DNA of 64,000 nt from Nonomuraea aurantiaca (GCF_020215705.1 NZ_JAIWNB010000019.1:124001-188000), one strand, 5' to 3'. Shown: positions 50,405-60,009, counted from the first letter of the stretch. Made by a program: numbers and translations. The notes: a model not told the origin generated them from the letters alone.

Positions 50405-52696
50405 GTGCCCCGTGATGTGGTCGTGCCCGACGTAACCGACGCTGGGAGTGCCGAGACGGCGCCCGGTGTCCCGGCGGTGCGTCGACGGCGATTTGGGGGT
50501 GGGGCCATGAATCCGGTGCTGGAGCCGCTGTTCAGGACGGTTCGCGCCACCCACCCCAAGGCGGACCTGCGCCTGATCGAGCACGCCTACGACGTCGCCG
50601 CCTACCATCACCGCGACCAGAAGCGGAAGAGCGGCGACCCGTACATCACCCACCCGCTGGCCGTGGCCACGATCCTGGCCGAGCTGGGCACCGACGACGA
50701 GACGCTGTGCGCGGCCCTGCTGCACGACACCGTCGAGGACACCGCCTACGGCCTCGACGAGCTGCGCGGCGACTTCGGCGAGACGATCGCGTCGCTGGTC
50801 GACGGCGTCACCAAGCTCGACAAGGTCAAGTTCGGCGACGCCGCGCAGGCCGAGACCGTGCGCAAGATGGTCGTGGCGATGTCGCGCGACATCCGGGTGC
50901 TGATCATCAAGCTGGCCGACCGGCTGCACAACATGCGCACGATGCGCTACCTGCCCGAGCACAAGCGCCACCAGAAGTCCCGCGAGACCCTGGAGATCTT
51001 CGCCCCGCTGGCCCACCGCCTGGGCATGAACACCATCAAGTGGGAGCTCGAGGACCTCGCCTTCGCCATGCTCTACCCCAAGCGCTACGACGAGATCGCG
51101 CGCATGGTGTCGGAGCGGGCCCCGCGCAGGGACCTGTTCCTGCAGGAGGTCATCGAGAAGGTCTCCGGCGACCTGCGTGACGCCAAGATCCGCGCGCTGG
51201 TCAAGGGCCGGCCCAAGCACTACTACTCGGTCTACCAGAAGATGATCGCCAGGGACGTGGCCTTCGACGACATCTACGACCTGGTGGGCATCAGAGTCCT
51301 CGTCGACAGTGTGCGCGACTGTTATGCGGCCCTCGGAACGATCCACGCGCGCTGGAACCCGGTCCCCGGCCGGTTCAAGGACTACATCGCGATGCCCAAG
51401 TTCAACATGTACCAATCGCTGCACACCACGGTGATCGGTCCCGAGGGCAAGCCCGTCGAGCTGCAGATCCGCACGCACGCCATGCACCACCGGGCCGAAT
51501 ACGGCGTGGCCGCCCACTGGAAGTACAAAGAGGAGGTCGGCGCCCCCGGCCCCGCGGGCAAGGTCAAGCCCGGCAGCGACATGGCCTGGCTGCGCCAGCT
51601 CCTCGACTGGCAGAAGGAGACCTCCGACCCGGGCGAGTTCCTGGAGTCGCTCCGGTTCGACCTGTCGGTCTCCGAGGTCTACGTCTTCACCCCGCGCGGC
51701 CAGGTGGTGGCGCTGCCGGAGGGGGCGACCCCGGTCGACTTCGCCTACGCGGTCCACACCGAGGTCGGCCACCGCTGCATCGGCGCCCGCGTGAACGGCC
51801 GCCTGGTGCCGCTGGAGTCGCGGCTGGGCAACGGCGACACGGTCGAGATCTTCACCTCGAAGTCGCCCGACGCCGGCCCCTCACGCGACTGGCTCAAGTT
51901 CGTCAAGTCCGGCCGCGCCCGCAACAAGATCCGCCAGTGGTTCTCCAAGGAGCGCCGCGAGACCGCGATCGAGGCGGGCAAGGAGGCCATCGGCCGGGCC
52001 ATGCGCAAGCAGGGGCTGCCGCTGCAACGCCTGATGTCCGGCGAGTCGCTGCTGGCCCTGGCCCGCGACCTGCGCTATCCCGACGTGTCCGCGCTCTACG
52101 CGGCCGTGGGGGAGGGGCACGTCGCCGCGCAGACGGTCGTGCAGAAGCTCGTGGCCTCCATCGGCGGCGTCGACAGCGCCGAGGAGGACATCGCCGAGAC
52201 CTCGCTCCCGACGCGCCTGCGCGGCCGTCCCCGGGGCGGCGGCGCGGGCGTGGTCGTGGCGGGCGACTCCGATGTCTGGGTACGCCTGTCGAAGTGCTGC
52301 ACCCCGGTGCCCGGCGACGAGATCGTCGGCTTCGTCACCCGCGGGCACGGCGTGTCCGTGCACCGCGCCGACTGCACCAACATCGTGCAGCTCAAGTCGC
52401 AGCCCGACCGCCTGGTGGAGGTCAGCTGGTCGCCGGGCGACGATTCGGTCTTCCTGGTGGCCATCCAGGTCGAGGCCCTCGACCGGCCCCGCCTGCTGTC
52501 CGACGTCACCCGGACCCTGTCCGACCAGCACGTCAACATCCTCAGCGCCTCGGTGACCACGTCGCGCGACCGGGTGGCGGTCAGCAAGTTCACCTTCGAG
52601 ATGGGCGATCCCAAGCATCTCGGTCATGTGCTGAAGGCCGTCCGCAACATTCAGGGCGTCTTCGACGTCTACCGGGTCAGCGGCGCGAGCACGTAG
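50405..52696 (+). CDS. rel: RelA/SpoT family (p)ppGpp synthetase/hydrolase
   Basis: A 763-residue bifunctional stringent-response enzyme. The HD hydrolase domain has H-D-T-V-E-D-T (near 107) and H-N-M-R-T-M. The synthetase domain has Y-Q-S-L-H-T-T-V and E-L-Q-I-R-T (near 335-360). TGS (about 415-475), a zinc-finger/conserved-Cys region (K-C-C-T-P-V-P-G-D near 635) and a C-terminal ACT domain (about 685-760) follow. Intact HD residues indicate both activities. A Pro/Arg-rich 35-residue N-terminal lead precedes the core. The GTG has AAGGAG upstream. Confidence 0.95.
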   Translation: MPRDVVVPDVTDAGSAETAPGVPAVRRRRFGGGAMNPVLEPLFRTVRATHPKADLRLIEHAYDVAAYHHRDQKRKSGDPYITHPLAVATILAELGTDDETLCAALLHDTVEDTAYGLDELRGDFGETIASLVDGVTKLDKVKFGDAAQAETVRKMVVAMSRDIRVLIIKLADRLHNMRTMRYLPEHKRHQKSRETLEIFAPLAHRLGMNTIKWELEDLAFAMLYPKRYDEIARMVSERAPRRDLFLQEVIEKVSGDLRDAKIRALVKGRPKHYYSVYQKMIARDVAFDDIYDLVGIRVLVDSVRDCYAALGTIHARWNPVPGRFKDYIAMPKFNMYQSLHTTVIGPEGKPVELQIRTHAMHHRAEYGVAAHWKYKEEVGAPGPAGKVKPGSDMAWLRQLLDWQKETSDPGEFLESLRFDLSVSEVYVFTPRGQVVALPEGATPVDFAYAVHTEVGHRCIGARVNGRLVPLESRLGNGDTVEIFTSKSPDAGPSRDWLKFVKSGRARNKIRQWFSKERRETAIEAGKEAIGRAMRKQGLPLQRLMSGESLLALARDLRYPDVSALYAAVGEGHVAAQTVVQKLVASIGGVDSAEEDIAETSLPTRLRGRPRGGGAGVVVAGDSDVWVRLSKCCTPVPGDEIVGFVTRGHGVSVHRADCTNIVQLKSQPDRLVEVSWSPGDDSVFLVAIQVEALDRPRLLSDVTRTLSDQHVNILSASVTTSRDRVAVSKFTFEMGDPKHLGHVLKAVRNIQGVFDVYRVSGAST

Positions 52697-52701
52697 CCGG
52701 A

Positions 52702-53817
52702 TCAGGCGCCGGGTCGGCGGCCCAAGCGTATGGACAGATCGGGCAGGTTGACCACGATCGCGTCCTGCGTGCTGCGGGCGATGACGACCACCGCCTCCTG
52801 CTCCGGATCGGGATTTTCTTCGCGGTGCGGAACATAGGGCGGGACGAAGATGTAGTCACCGGGCTTCGCCTCCAGCCGCGTCTCGCGGGCGTCCCGGGGA
52901 TCGAGGAACACGAACGACGGTGTGCCGCTGACCACGTAGATCGCCGTCTCCGACTCCCCGTGATGGTGATCCGCCGAGCGCGTCGACGGGGCCACGTGGG
53001 TCTGGCCCATCCACAGCTTGCCGGACCCGGCCGTACGCCCGCTGACGGCGGCCAGGCGGTGCATCCCGGAGCTCTGGGCGGTCTCGGACGTCAGATCGCC
53101 TGAGGCGATATGGCGCAGCCGCTGGTGGAACGGGTCCCCATCGGCCCGGTAACCCTCCCACAGGCGTCCTCCGGCCCGCTCCAGCACGCTTCCGGCCGTG
53201 GCGGCCAGGCGTACCGGATCGTCGTGGGCGGACAGCAGCTCGTCGGCGAGTGCCGCGTCGTACGCGCGCAGCTCGCGCAGCAGCCATTTGCCCGAGCCGT
53301 GCCAGCGGCCCGCGGACGTCAGCGCCAGCCGGGCCGACTCCTGGACGACCTGCCAGCGGATGAACGCCAGCTCGCCCGGGTCCGTCGCGCCCGCCAGGTC
53401 GTCGAGCAGATCCGACAGGACGTAGCGGGCCCGGTCCAGCGTCCCGGGCGCGGCGAGGCCGGGACCGGCGGAGAGGCGTTCGCGCATGACCGCCTGGACC
53501 TCGGCGGCGCGGCCCGCCCGGTCGGTGAGCACCACGCCCTCGGCGCACAGGCGCGGCAGGGTCGGCCGGTGGCCGGCCAGATCGCGGTCGGCCCAGGCGA
53601 TCAGGCTCAGCTCGTTGTGCGCCAGCAGGTCGACCGGCCAGTCATGCCACCGCAGCGACTCGCGGTAGGGCACGGTCAGGCCGTCCAGCACCACGACCAC
53701 GTCGAGATCGGACCGGCTCGTGCGGTGGCCGGTCAGCGCGCTGCCGCCCAGGAAGGCGTAGAGCGCGTCCGGGAACAGCTCGGCGACCAGGGCACGTGCG
53801 GCGGGCACAGGTTCCAT
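52702..53817 (-). CDS. Nucleotidyltransferase-cupin fusion protein
   Basis: A 371-residue single open frame. Residues 1-110 form a nucleotidyltransferase domain: G-G-S (24-26), then D-L-D (Asp37, Asp39), the metal-binding pattern of antibiotic-adenylyltransferase-like proteins. A helical region (about 110-245) follows. The C-terminal part (about 255-371) is a cupin with H-H-H-G-E-S-E-T near 284, D-Y-I-F-V-P-P-Y-V-P-H-R-E-E-N and V-V-V-I-A-R-S-T-Q. Both parts usually occur as separate proteins. ATG 53817 has a TAGGGT box 7 nt upstream, so leaderless expression is likely. Confidence 0.75.
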   Translation of the reverse strand: MEPVPAARALVAELFPDALYAFLGGSALTGHRTSRSDLDVVVVLDGLTVPYRESLRWHDWPVDLLAHNELSLIAWADRDLAGHRPTLPRLCAEGVVLTDRAGRAAEVQAVMRERLSAGPGLAAPGTLDRARYVLSDLLDDLAGATDPGELAFIRWQVVQESARLALTSAGRWHGSGKWLLRELRAYDAALADELLSAHDDPVRLAATAGSVLERAGGRLWEGYRADGDPFHQRLRHIASGDLTSETAQSSGMHRLAAVSGRTAGSGKLWMGQTHVAPSTRSADHHHGESETAIYVVSGTPSFVFLDPRDARETRLEAKPGDYIFVPPYVPHREENPDPEQEAVVVIARSTQDAIVVNLPDLSIRLGRRPGA

Positions 53818-53824
53818 GCCCAAC

Positions 53825-53830
53825 ACCCTA
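53825..53830 (-). promoter_or_regulatory. -10 box, leaderless promoter of the nucleotidyltransferase-cupin gene
   Basis: TAGGGT lies 7 nt before ATG 53817 on the minus strand. Confidence 0.5.
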
Positions 53831-53940
53831 GAACTCCCCGAACACCGGGTACCCCCCCGACGCTGGACATCCCTGACGCGGGACATGCCGAGCGCCGGGC
53901 AGCGCAGGCGACCCCCTTCGCCCGCGGATCGGCGCGAACC

Positions 53941-55170
53941 TCAGCTGAACTCGGCCAGCGTCCGCTCGGCCTCCTCCAGCCACGAGCGACGGGCGGTGAT
54001 GGCCTCCTCGGCCTCCTTCACGTCCTTGGCGCGTCCGGCGGCCTGAGCCTTGGCCAGGCGCTTCTCCAGCTGCTCGATCGAGGTGCGCAGCTGGTCGACC
54101 GCGTTCTGGGCGCGGGCCCTGGCCTCGGGGTTGGACCGCTTCCACTCGGCGTCCTCGGCCTTGCGCACGGCGTCGTCCACCTTGCGCAGGCCGCCTTCGA
54201 GGCGGTCGCGCTGCTCGCGCGGCACCGGACCGGCCGCCTCCCAGCGCTCCAGGATGTGGCGCAGCGCCGCCCTGGCCGTGCGGACGTCGGTGACCGGAAG
54301 GATCTTCTCGGCCTCCGTCAGCAGCACCTCCTTGAGCTCGGCGTTGGCCGCCAGGGACGCGTCGCGCTCGGCGAACACCGCCGAGCGGGCCTGGAAGAAC
54401 AGGTCCTGGGCGCCCTTGAAGCGCGCCCACAGCTCGTCCTCGGCCTCCCGCGACGCCCGGCCCGCGCTCTTCCAGCGCTGCATCAGGTCGCGGTAGACGG
54501 CCGCCGTCGTGCCCCAGTCGGTCGAGTCGGCGATCGCCTCCGCCTCGGCGACGATGCGCTCCTTCTCGGCGCGTACGCCCTCGCGCTGCTCGTCGAGCCC
54601 CGCGAAGTACTGCTTGCGCCGCTTGGCGAAGGCGGTGCGGGCGGCCGACAGCCGCTTCCACAGCGCGGCCTCGGTGACGCGGTCGATGCGGTCGGCCGCC
54701 TTCCACTCCTCGACCAGCTGGCGCAGCCGCTCACCGCCCGACTTCCAGTGGGTGGTCTCATCGGCGATGCGCTCGGCCTCGTCGACGATGCGTTCCTTGA
54801 CCGTCCTGGCCTCGGCGCGCGCGTGCTCACGCGCGGCCTTGACCTCCTCGCGCCGCTGCGCGACCGCCTCCGTCAGGCCGTCGAGACGGGCCGTCAGCGC
54901 CGCGAGGTCGCCGATGGCGTGCGCGTCGGCGACCGCTTCGCGGAGCTTGACGATGCTGGCCTCGGCCTGCGCCGGGGCCAGGTCGGTGCCTTTCAGCCGC
55001 TGCTCCAGCAGCGCGACCTGGCCGGCCAGCTCGTCGTACTTGCGATGGAAGTAGGCCAGTGCCTCGTCCGGTTCACCGGCCTGCCAGGACCCGACGGCTC
55101 GCTCTCCCTCAGCCGTACGCACGTAGACGGTGCCGTCGTCGTCTACCCGGCCCCACGGGTCGGTGCTCAC
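53941..55170 (-). CDS. DUF349 repeat protein
   Basis: A 409-residue, almost entirely helical, highly charged protein. It contains several DUF349 repeats, each with an L-W-x-R-F/L ... R motif (A-L-W-K-R-L near 165, E-L-W-A-R-F near 245) and W-K-S-A-G or W-K-A-A-D segments. An N-terminal D-P-W-G-R-V-D-D-D-G-T-V-Y-V segment precedes a coiled-coil region. No membrane segment is seen. Function is unknown. The GTG start is chosen because GGGAGG precedes it by 5 nt; the longer frame starts inside that site. Confidence 0.88.
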   Translation of the reverse strand: MSTDPWGRVDDDGTVYVRTAEGERAVGSWQAGEPDEALAYFHRKYDELAGQVALLEQRLKGTDLAPAQAEASIVKLREAVADAHAIGDLAALTARLDGLTEAVAQRREEVKAAREHARAEARTVKERIVDEAERIADETTHWKSGGERLRQLVEEWKAADRIDRVTEAALWKRLSAARTAFAKRRKQYFAGLDEQREGVRAEKERIVAEAEAIADSTDWGTTAAVYRDLMQRWKSAGRASREAEDELWARFKGAQDLFFQARSAVFAERDASLAANAELKEVLLTEAEKILPVTDVRTARAALRHILERWEAAGPVPREQRDRLEGGLRKVDDAVRKAEDAEWKRSNPEARARAQNAVDQLRTSIEQLEKRLAKAQAAGRAKDVKEAEEAITARRSWLEEAERTLAEFS

Positions 55171-55230
55171 CGTGTCCTCCCGCACTATCCATCAGACCCT
55201 TCGGGACTACTGTCCCTAGTTTGTATTACG

Positions 55231-56121
55231 TCAGCTCTTGCCAGAGAATGTCACGCTTTTGATTTCGACGGTTTCCTTAGGTGCGCCAGTACCATCTTGC
55301 ATGGGAGTGATGACACCTGCTTTGTTCACCTTGTCCAGGATGTCCAGACCCTTGGTGATCGTACCCACCGGTGTGTAATCCGGGGTGAGCCCGAGGTCGC
55401 CGAAGACCAGGAAGAACTGGCTTCCGGTGCTGCCCGGCGCCTGCGTCTTGGCCATGGCCATCACGCCGCGCTTGTAGGTGGCGCCCTTGAGGTTCTCCTC
55501 GGCCATGACGTAGCCGGGGCCGCCCGCGCCGTCCGACTGGCCCTTGCCGTCGGCCTTGGCCTGCGGGTCTCCGCACTGCAGCATCGGGAACTGGGCGCTG
55601 CCGAGCCGGTGGCACTTGCTGCCGTCGTAGAACTTCTTCTCCGCCAGGTAGGCCAGCGAGTTGACCGTGCACGGCGCCTTGGCGTTGTCGAGCTGCACCT
55701 CGATGTCGCCCAGGTTGGTGTTGAGCGTCATCGTCCTGGTCGCCGGCTTGAGTTTCACCTTCTTCGGCGGCAGCCCGACGTCCTTGACCACGCCGCCGCC
55801 CTTTTCGGCGACGTAGTCGCAGGTGCCGGTCTTGGCGTCGTACGGCTTGGGCCCGGCGGCGGCCGAGGCCGAGGCCGAGGGCGCCGCCGTGTCCTGGGCG
55901 GAAGCCGTGGGCTGCGCCGTCGCGGCGGCGTCGGTCTTGGAGTCGCCGCCGCCCAGCAACGCGACCGCCGCCACGATGCCCCCCACCACGACGACCACGC
56001 CTACCGTGGAGCCGATGATCGCTGTGCGCTTGGCGCGCTGCTCGCGTTCGAGACGGCGTGCCAGCTGCCGCTCGTGGTGCTCGCGTGCCAGCTGTTTCTG
56101 CCGGTCCTTCCCCGTGGCCAC
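55231..56121 (-). CDS. Membrane-anchored peptidyl-prolyl cis-trans isomerase (cyclophilin type), copy 1
   Basis: A 296-residue protein: a charged cytosolic start, one membrane helix (about 34-57), an Ala/Ser/Thr-rich linker and an extracytoplasmic cyclophilin domain (about 120-296). The core retains H-R-L (the Arg of cyclophilins), Q-x-G-D-P-like L-Q-C-G-D-P, M-A-M-A-K and F-F-L-V-F. Extra Cys in A-P-C-T-V, K-C-H-R and L-Q-C-G-D could form disulfides. The GTG start has GGAGG at good spacing; earlier in-frame starts do not. Copy 2 lies at 60010. Confidence 0.9.
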   Translation of the reverse strand: MATGKDRQKQLAREHHERQLARRLEREQRAKRTAIIGSTVGVVVVVGGIVAAVALLGGGDSKTDAAATAQPTASAQDTAAPSASASAAAGPKPYDAKTGTCDYVAEKGGGVVKDVGLPPKKVKLKPATRTMTLNTNLGDIEVQLDNAKAPCTVNSLAYLAEKKFYDGSKCHRLGSAQFPMLQCGDPQAKADGKGQSDGAGGPGYVMAEENLKGATYKRGVMAMAKTQAPGSTGSQFFLVFGDLGLTPDYTPVGTITKGLDILDKVNKAGVITPMQDGTGAPKETVEIKSVTFSGKS

Positions 56122-56260
56122 CGCTTTGCCTCCCATAGTCAATCAACTGAGGTGGGCGAATCGTATCGGCCAACGGGTAATGATTCGCAGCCCGGCGACC
56201 CGCACCGGTACCCTTCGGTTACATTCCCATTGGCTTTTTTGACGAGATCAGCTGAGGCAG

Positions 56261-56941
56261 ATGCTCATCGCAGGCTTCCCCGCAGGGGCCTTCCAGACCA
56301 ATTGTTACGTCGTCGCGCCCGCAGCGGGCGAGGAGTGCGTGATCGTCGATCCAGGTCAGGACGCGGTCGACGGGGTCGACGAGCTGCTGAGAGAGCACCG
56401 GCTCAAGCCGGTGGCGGTGCTGCTCACCCACGGGCACCTCGACCACGTCTGGTCGGTGGCCCCGGTCTGCGGCGCGCGCGACATGCCCGCCTGGATCCAT
56501 CCCGACGATCGCCACCTGCTGAGCGACCCGGCCGCGGGCTGGTCGCCGTCGAGCTCGGCGATCTTCGGCGGCATCACGCTGAGCGAGCCCGACGACGTGC
56601 GGGAGCTGTCCGACGGCGCCGTGCTGCCGCTGGCCGGGCTGGAGCTCGTGGTCGACCACACACCCGGCCATACCAGGGGGTCGGTGAGCTTCCGCCTGCC
56701 CGATGACGACATCCTCTTCTCGGGTGACCTGCTGTTCGCCGGCTCCATCGGCCGCACCGACCTGCCGGGCGGCGACTATCCGACGATCCTGCGCAGCCTG
56801 GCCGGCAAGTGCCTGCCGCTGCCTGACGATACGGTCGTCCTGCCGGGCCACGGACCACAGACCACGATCGGCCACGAGCGCGCCACCAATCCATATCTGA
56901 AGGAAGCCGCGCCGCACGCCGGTCCCACACGAGGCATCTAA
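56261..56941 (+). CDS. MBL-fold metallo-hydrolase (glyoxalase II-like)
   Basis: A 226-residue metallo-beta-lactamase-fold enzyme. The motif T-H-G-H-L-D-H (His57, His59, Asp61, His62) is intact, with a third-site H in D-H-T-P-G-H-T near 132, an Asp in F-S-G-D-L-L-F near 156 and a final H in L-P-G-H-G near 200. It resembles hydroxyacylglutathione hydrolase-like proteins, but actinobacteria use mycothiol, so the thioester substrate may differ. It starts the hisS-aspS operon, 10 nt before hisS. Confidence 0.88.
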   Translation: MLIAGFPAGAFQTNCYVVAPAAGEECVIVDPGQDAVDGVDELLREHRLKPVAVLLTHGHLDHVWSVAPVCGARDMPAWIHPDDRHLLSDPAAGWSPSSSAIFGGITLSEPDDVRELSDGAVLPLAGLELVVDHTPGHTRGSVSFRLPDDDILFSGDLLFAGSIGRTDLPGGDYPTILRSLAGKCLPLPDDTVVLPGHGPQTTIGHERATNPYLKEAAPHAGPTRGI

Positions 56942-56951
56942 CAGGGATCTC

Positions 56952-58211
56952 ATGAGTTTCCAAGCGCCAAAGGGCACCTTCGACTGGCTGCCGCCCCGCT
57001 CCGAGCAGGTCCTCGCCATACGCGAGGCCCTCGTCGCGCCCGCGCGGCTGGCCGGCTACGGCTACATCGAGACGCCGGTGTTCGAGGACACCCAGCTGTT
57101 CGCCAGGGGCGTGGGTGAGTCGACCGACATCGTGTCCAAGGAGATGTACACCTTTCCCGACAAGGCGGGCCGCTCCCTGACGCTGCGTCCCGAGGGCACC
57201 GCGTCGGTCGTACGCGCCGTCCTGCAGCACGGCCTGCACAACGGCCAGCTCCCGGTCAAACTGTGGTACTCCGGCAGCCAGTTCCGCTACGAACGCTCCC
57301 AGAAGGGCCGTTACCGGCACTTCTGGCAGGTCGGCGCCGAGGCGCTCGGCTCCGAGGATCCCGCGCTCGACGCCGAGATCATCGTGCTGGGCGCCCAGGG
57401 CTTCGCCGCGCTCGGCCTGACGGGCGTCCGGCTGCTGATCAACTCGCTGGGCGACAAGACCTGCCGGCCCGCCTACCGGGCCGCGCTGCAGGAGTTCCTG
57501 CGCGGGCTCGACCTCGACGCGGACACCAGGGCCCGGATCGAGATCAACCCGTTGCGGGTGCTCGACGACAAGCGGCCCGAGGTGCAGGCGCAGCTGACCG
57601 GCGCGCCCCTGGTGGTCGACCACCTGTGCGCCGCGTGCAAGACCTACCACGAGGAGGTCCGCGCGCTGCTGAGCGCCGCGGGCGTGGCCTACGAGGACGA
57701 TCCGCGGCTGGTGCGCGGGCTCGACTACTACACGCGCACCACGTTCGAGTTCGTCCACGACGGGCTCGGCTCGCAGTCCGCGGTCGGCGGCGGCGGACGT
57801 TACGACGGGCTGAGCGAGATGCTCGGCGGGCCGCCCCTGCCCAGCGTCGGCTGGGCGCTGGGCGTCGACCGTACGTTCCTGGCCATGGAGGCCGAGGGCT
57901 TGATCGGCGAGGCCGTACCGGGACGCGTCCAGGTGTACGGTGTCCCGCTGGGTGACGAAGCCCGCCGCCGGATGTTCCTGCTCGTGACCGAGCTGCGCCA
58001 GGCGGGCGTCAGCGCCGACCTGGCCTACGGCGGCAAGGGGCTCAAGGGCGCGATGAAGGGCGCCGACCGCTCGGGTGCCCGGTTCGCGCTGATCCTGGGC
58101 GAGCGTGACCTGGCCGCGCAGGCCGTACAACTGAAGGATCTGACCACCGCTGAGCAGACCGAGGTGCCGCTGGCCCAGGTCGTCGATGTCTTGAAGGGGA
58201 AAGTGCAGTGA
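56952..58211 (+). CDS. hisS: Histidyl-tRNA synthetase
   Basis: A 419-residue class II synthetase. It has the N-terminal P-K-G-T-F-D-W motif, motif 2 R-P-E-G-T-A-S-V-V-R with the following F-R-Y-E-R, the histidine-binding G-L-D-Y-Y-T-R-T-T-F-E loop (near 255), and the C-terminal anticodon domain (about 325-419). The stop overlaps the aspS start region. Confidence 0.95.
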   Translation: MSFQAPKGTFDWLPPRSEQVLAIREALVAPARLAGYGYIETPVFEDTQLFARGVGESTDIVSKEMYTFPDKAGRSLTLRPEGTASVVRAVLQHGLHNGQLPVKLWYSGSQFRYERSQKGRYRHFWQVGAEALGSEDPALDAEIIVLGAQGFAALGLTGVRLLINSLGDKTCRPAYRAALQEFLRGLDLDADTRARIEINPLRVLDDKRPEVQAQLTGAPLVVDHLCAACKTYHEEVRALLSAAGVAYEDDPRLVRGLDYYTRTTFEFVHDGLGSQSAVGGGGRYDGLSEMLGGPPLPSVGWALGVDRTFLAMEAEGLIGEAVPGRVQVYGVPLGDEARRRMFLLVTELRQAGVSADLAYGGKGLKGAMKGADRSGARFALILGERDLAAQAVQLKDLTTAEQTEVPLAQVVDVLKGKVQ

Positions 58212-59944
58212 TGCGCACGCATACCGCCGGGTCGCTCCGAGAGGAGCACGCCGGGCAGCAGGTGACGCTGGCAGGATGGGTGGCCAGGCGCCGTGATCAC
58301 GGCGGTGTGGTCTTCATCGACCTGCGCGACGCCTCCGGCTCGGCGCAGGTGGTCTTCCGCGAGGAGGACCACGCCCACGACCTGCGCGCCGAATACTGCG
58401 TGCAGGTGGTCGGCCAGGTCCGGGTCAGGCCGGAGGGCAACGAGAACCCCGAGCTGCCCACCGGCGCGATCGAAGTCGTCGCCGAGCGGGTCGAGGTGCT
58501 CAGCGAGTCGGCGCCGCTGCCCTTCCCGATCGAGGGCAGCGCGGGCGTCTCCGAGGAGGCCCGCCTCAAATACCGCTATCTCGACATTCGCCGCCCGCAG
58601 GTGGCCAATGCCCTGCGGGTCCGCTCGAAGGCCACCTACCTGGCCAACGAGGTCATGCACGAGCTCGGCTTCGTCTACGTCGAGACGCCGACGCTGACCA
58701 GGTCCACGCCCGAGGGCGCGCGCGACTTCCTGGTGCCGGTCCGGCTCCAGCCGGGCAACTGGTACGCGCTGCCGCAGTCGCCGCAGCTGTTCAAGCAGCT
58801 GCTCCAGGTGGGCGGGCTCGAGCGCTACTACCAGCTCGCCAAGTGCTACCGCGACGAGGACCTGCGGGCCGACCGGCAGCCGGAGTTCACCCAGATCGAC
58901 GTCGAGATGTCGTTCGTCGACCAGGAAGACGTCATCGCGGTCGGCGAGAAGCTCATCGGCCGCGTGTGGCGCGAGACGGTCGGCTACGAGATCCCGACAC
59001 CGCTGCCCCGCATGACCTACGCCGACGCGATGGCCCGCTACGGCTCCGACAAGCCCGACCTGCGCTTCGGCCAGGAGCTCGTCGAGATGACCGACTACTT
59101 CGCCGGCACCTCCTTCCGCGTGTTCCAGGCCGACTACGTGGGCGCGGTCGTCATGCCGGGCGGCGGCTCGCAGACGCGCAAGGAGCTCGACGGCTGGCAG
59201 GACTGGGCGCGCTCGCGCGGTGCCAAGGGCCTGGCGTACGTGCTCGTCCAGGAGGACGGCACGCTCGGCGGCCCGGTGGCGAAGAACCTCTCAGAAGAGG
59301 AAATTTCCGGACTTGCGGCGAAGGTCGGCGCCCAGCCCGGCGACGCGGTCTTCTTCGCGGCCGGAGCCCGCAACTCGGCGCGTGACCTGCTCGGCGCGGC
59401 CCGGCTGGAGATCGGCCGCCGCTGCGGCCTCATCGACGAGTCGCTGTGGTCGTTCCTGTGGGTCGTCGACGCGCCCATGTTCGAGGAGGACGGCGAGGGT
59501 GGCTGGACGGCCGTGCACCACCCGTTCACCGGCCCCAAGCCCGAATGGGCGGACAACTTCCAGGACCACCCCGGCGAGGCCCTGGCCTACGCCTACGACA
59601 TGGTCTGCAACGGCATGGAGATCGGTGGCGGCTCCATCCGTATCCACCGGGCGGAGATGCAGCAGCGGGTCTTCGACGTGCTCGGCATCTCCAAGGAGGA
59701 GGCCGAGAACAAGTTCGGCTTCCTGCTGGAGGCGTTCAAGTACGGCCCGCCCCCGCACGGAGGCATCGCCTATGGCTGGGACCGCATCTGCATGCTGCTG
59801 TCCGGCGGTGAGTCGATCCGCGACGTGATCGCCTTTCCGAAGACCGCCTCGGGCTTCGACCCGCTCACCGGCGCGCCCACGCCCATCACGGTGGACCAGC
59901 GCAAGGAGGCGGGCGTCGACGCCAAGCCCAAGAACGAGGGCTGA
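58211..59944 (+). CDS. aspS: Aspartyl-tRNA synthetase (bacterial type, probably non-discriminating)
   Basis: A 577-residue bacterial AspRS with an N-terminal anticodon OB-fold, class II catalytic core (R-A-D-R-Q-P-E-F-T-Q near 220), the inserted GAD domain (about 285-425) and the C-terminal H-x-G-x-x-Y-G-x-D-R motif. The R-R-R-D-H-G-G segment near residue 30 carries His, as in non-discriminating AspRS that also charges tRNA-Asn; E. coli has Leu there. The ATG at 58211 overlaps the hisS stop; a GTG one codon earlier is also possible. Confidence 0.94.
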   Translation: MRTHTAGSLREEHAGQQVTLAGWVARRRDHGGVVFIDLRDASGSAQVVFREEDHAHDLRAEYCVQVVGQVRVRPEGNENPELPTGAIEVVAERVEVLSESAPLPFPIEGSAGVSEEARLKYRYLDIRRPQVANALRVRSKATYLANEVMHELGFVYVETPTLTRSTPEGARDFLVPVRLQPGNWYALPQSPQLFKQLLQVGGLERYYQLAKCYRDEDLRADRQPEFTQIDVEMSFVDQEDVIAVGEKLIGRVWRETVGYEIPTPLPRMTYADAMARYGSDKPDLRFGQELVEMTDYFAGTSFRVFQADYVGAVVMPGGGSQTRKELDGWQDWARSRGAKGLAYVLVQEDGTLGGPVAKNLSEEEISGLAAKVGAQPGDAVFFAAGARNSARDLLGAARLEIGRRCGLIDESLWSFLWVVDAPMFEEDGEGGWTAVHHPFTGPKPEWADNFQDHPGEALAYAYDMVCNGMEIGGGSIRIHRAEMQQRVFDVLGISKEEAENKFGFLLEAFKYGPPPHGGIAYGWDRICMLLSGGESIRDVIAFPKTASGFDPLTGAPTPITVDQRKEAGVDAKPKNEG

Positions 59945-59957
59945 CCCACACGAAACA

Positions 59958-60000
59958 GGGCGCCCCGCCTCTCCGGTTCGGGAGAGGCGGGGCGCCCTTT
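59958..60000. terminator. Strong hairpin between aspS and the convergent cyclophilin gene
   Basis: A 17-bp perfect stem (GGGCGCCCCGCCTCTCC and its complement) with a 6-nt loop, followed by TTT. Its symmetry suits both converging transcripts. Confidence 0.85.
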
Positions 60001-60009
60001 CGCGTCCGG

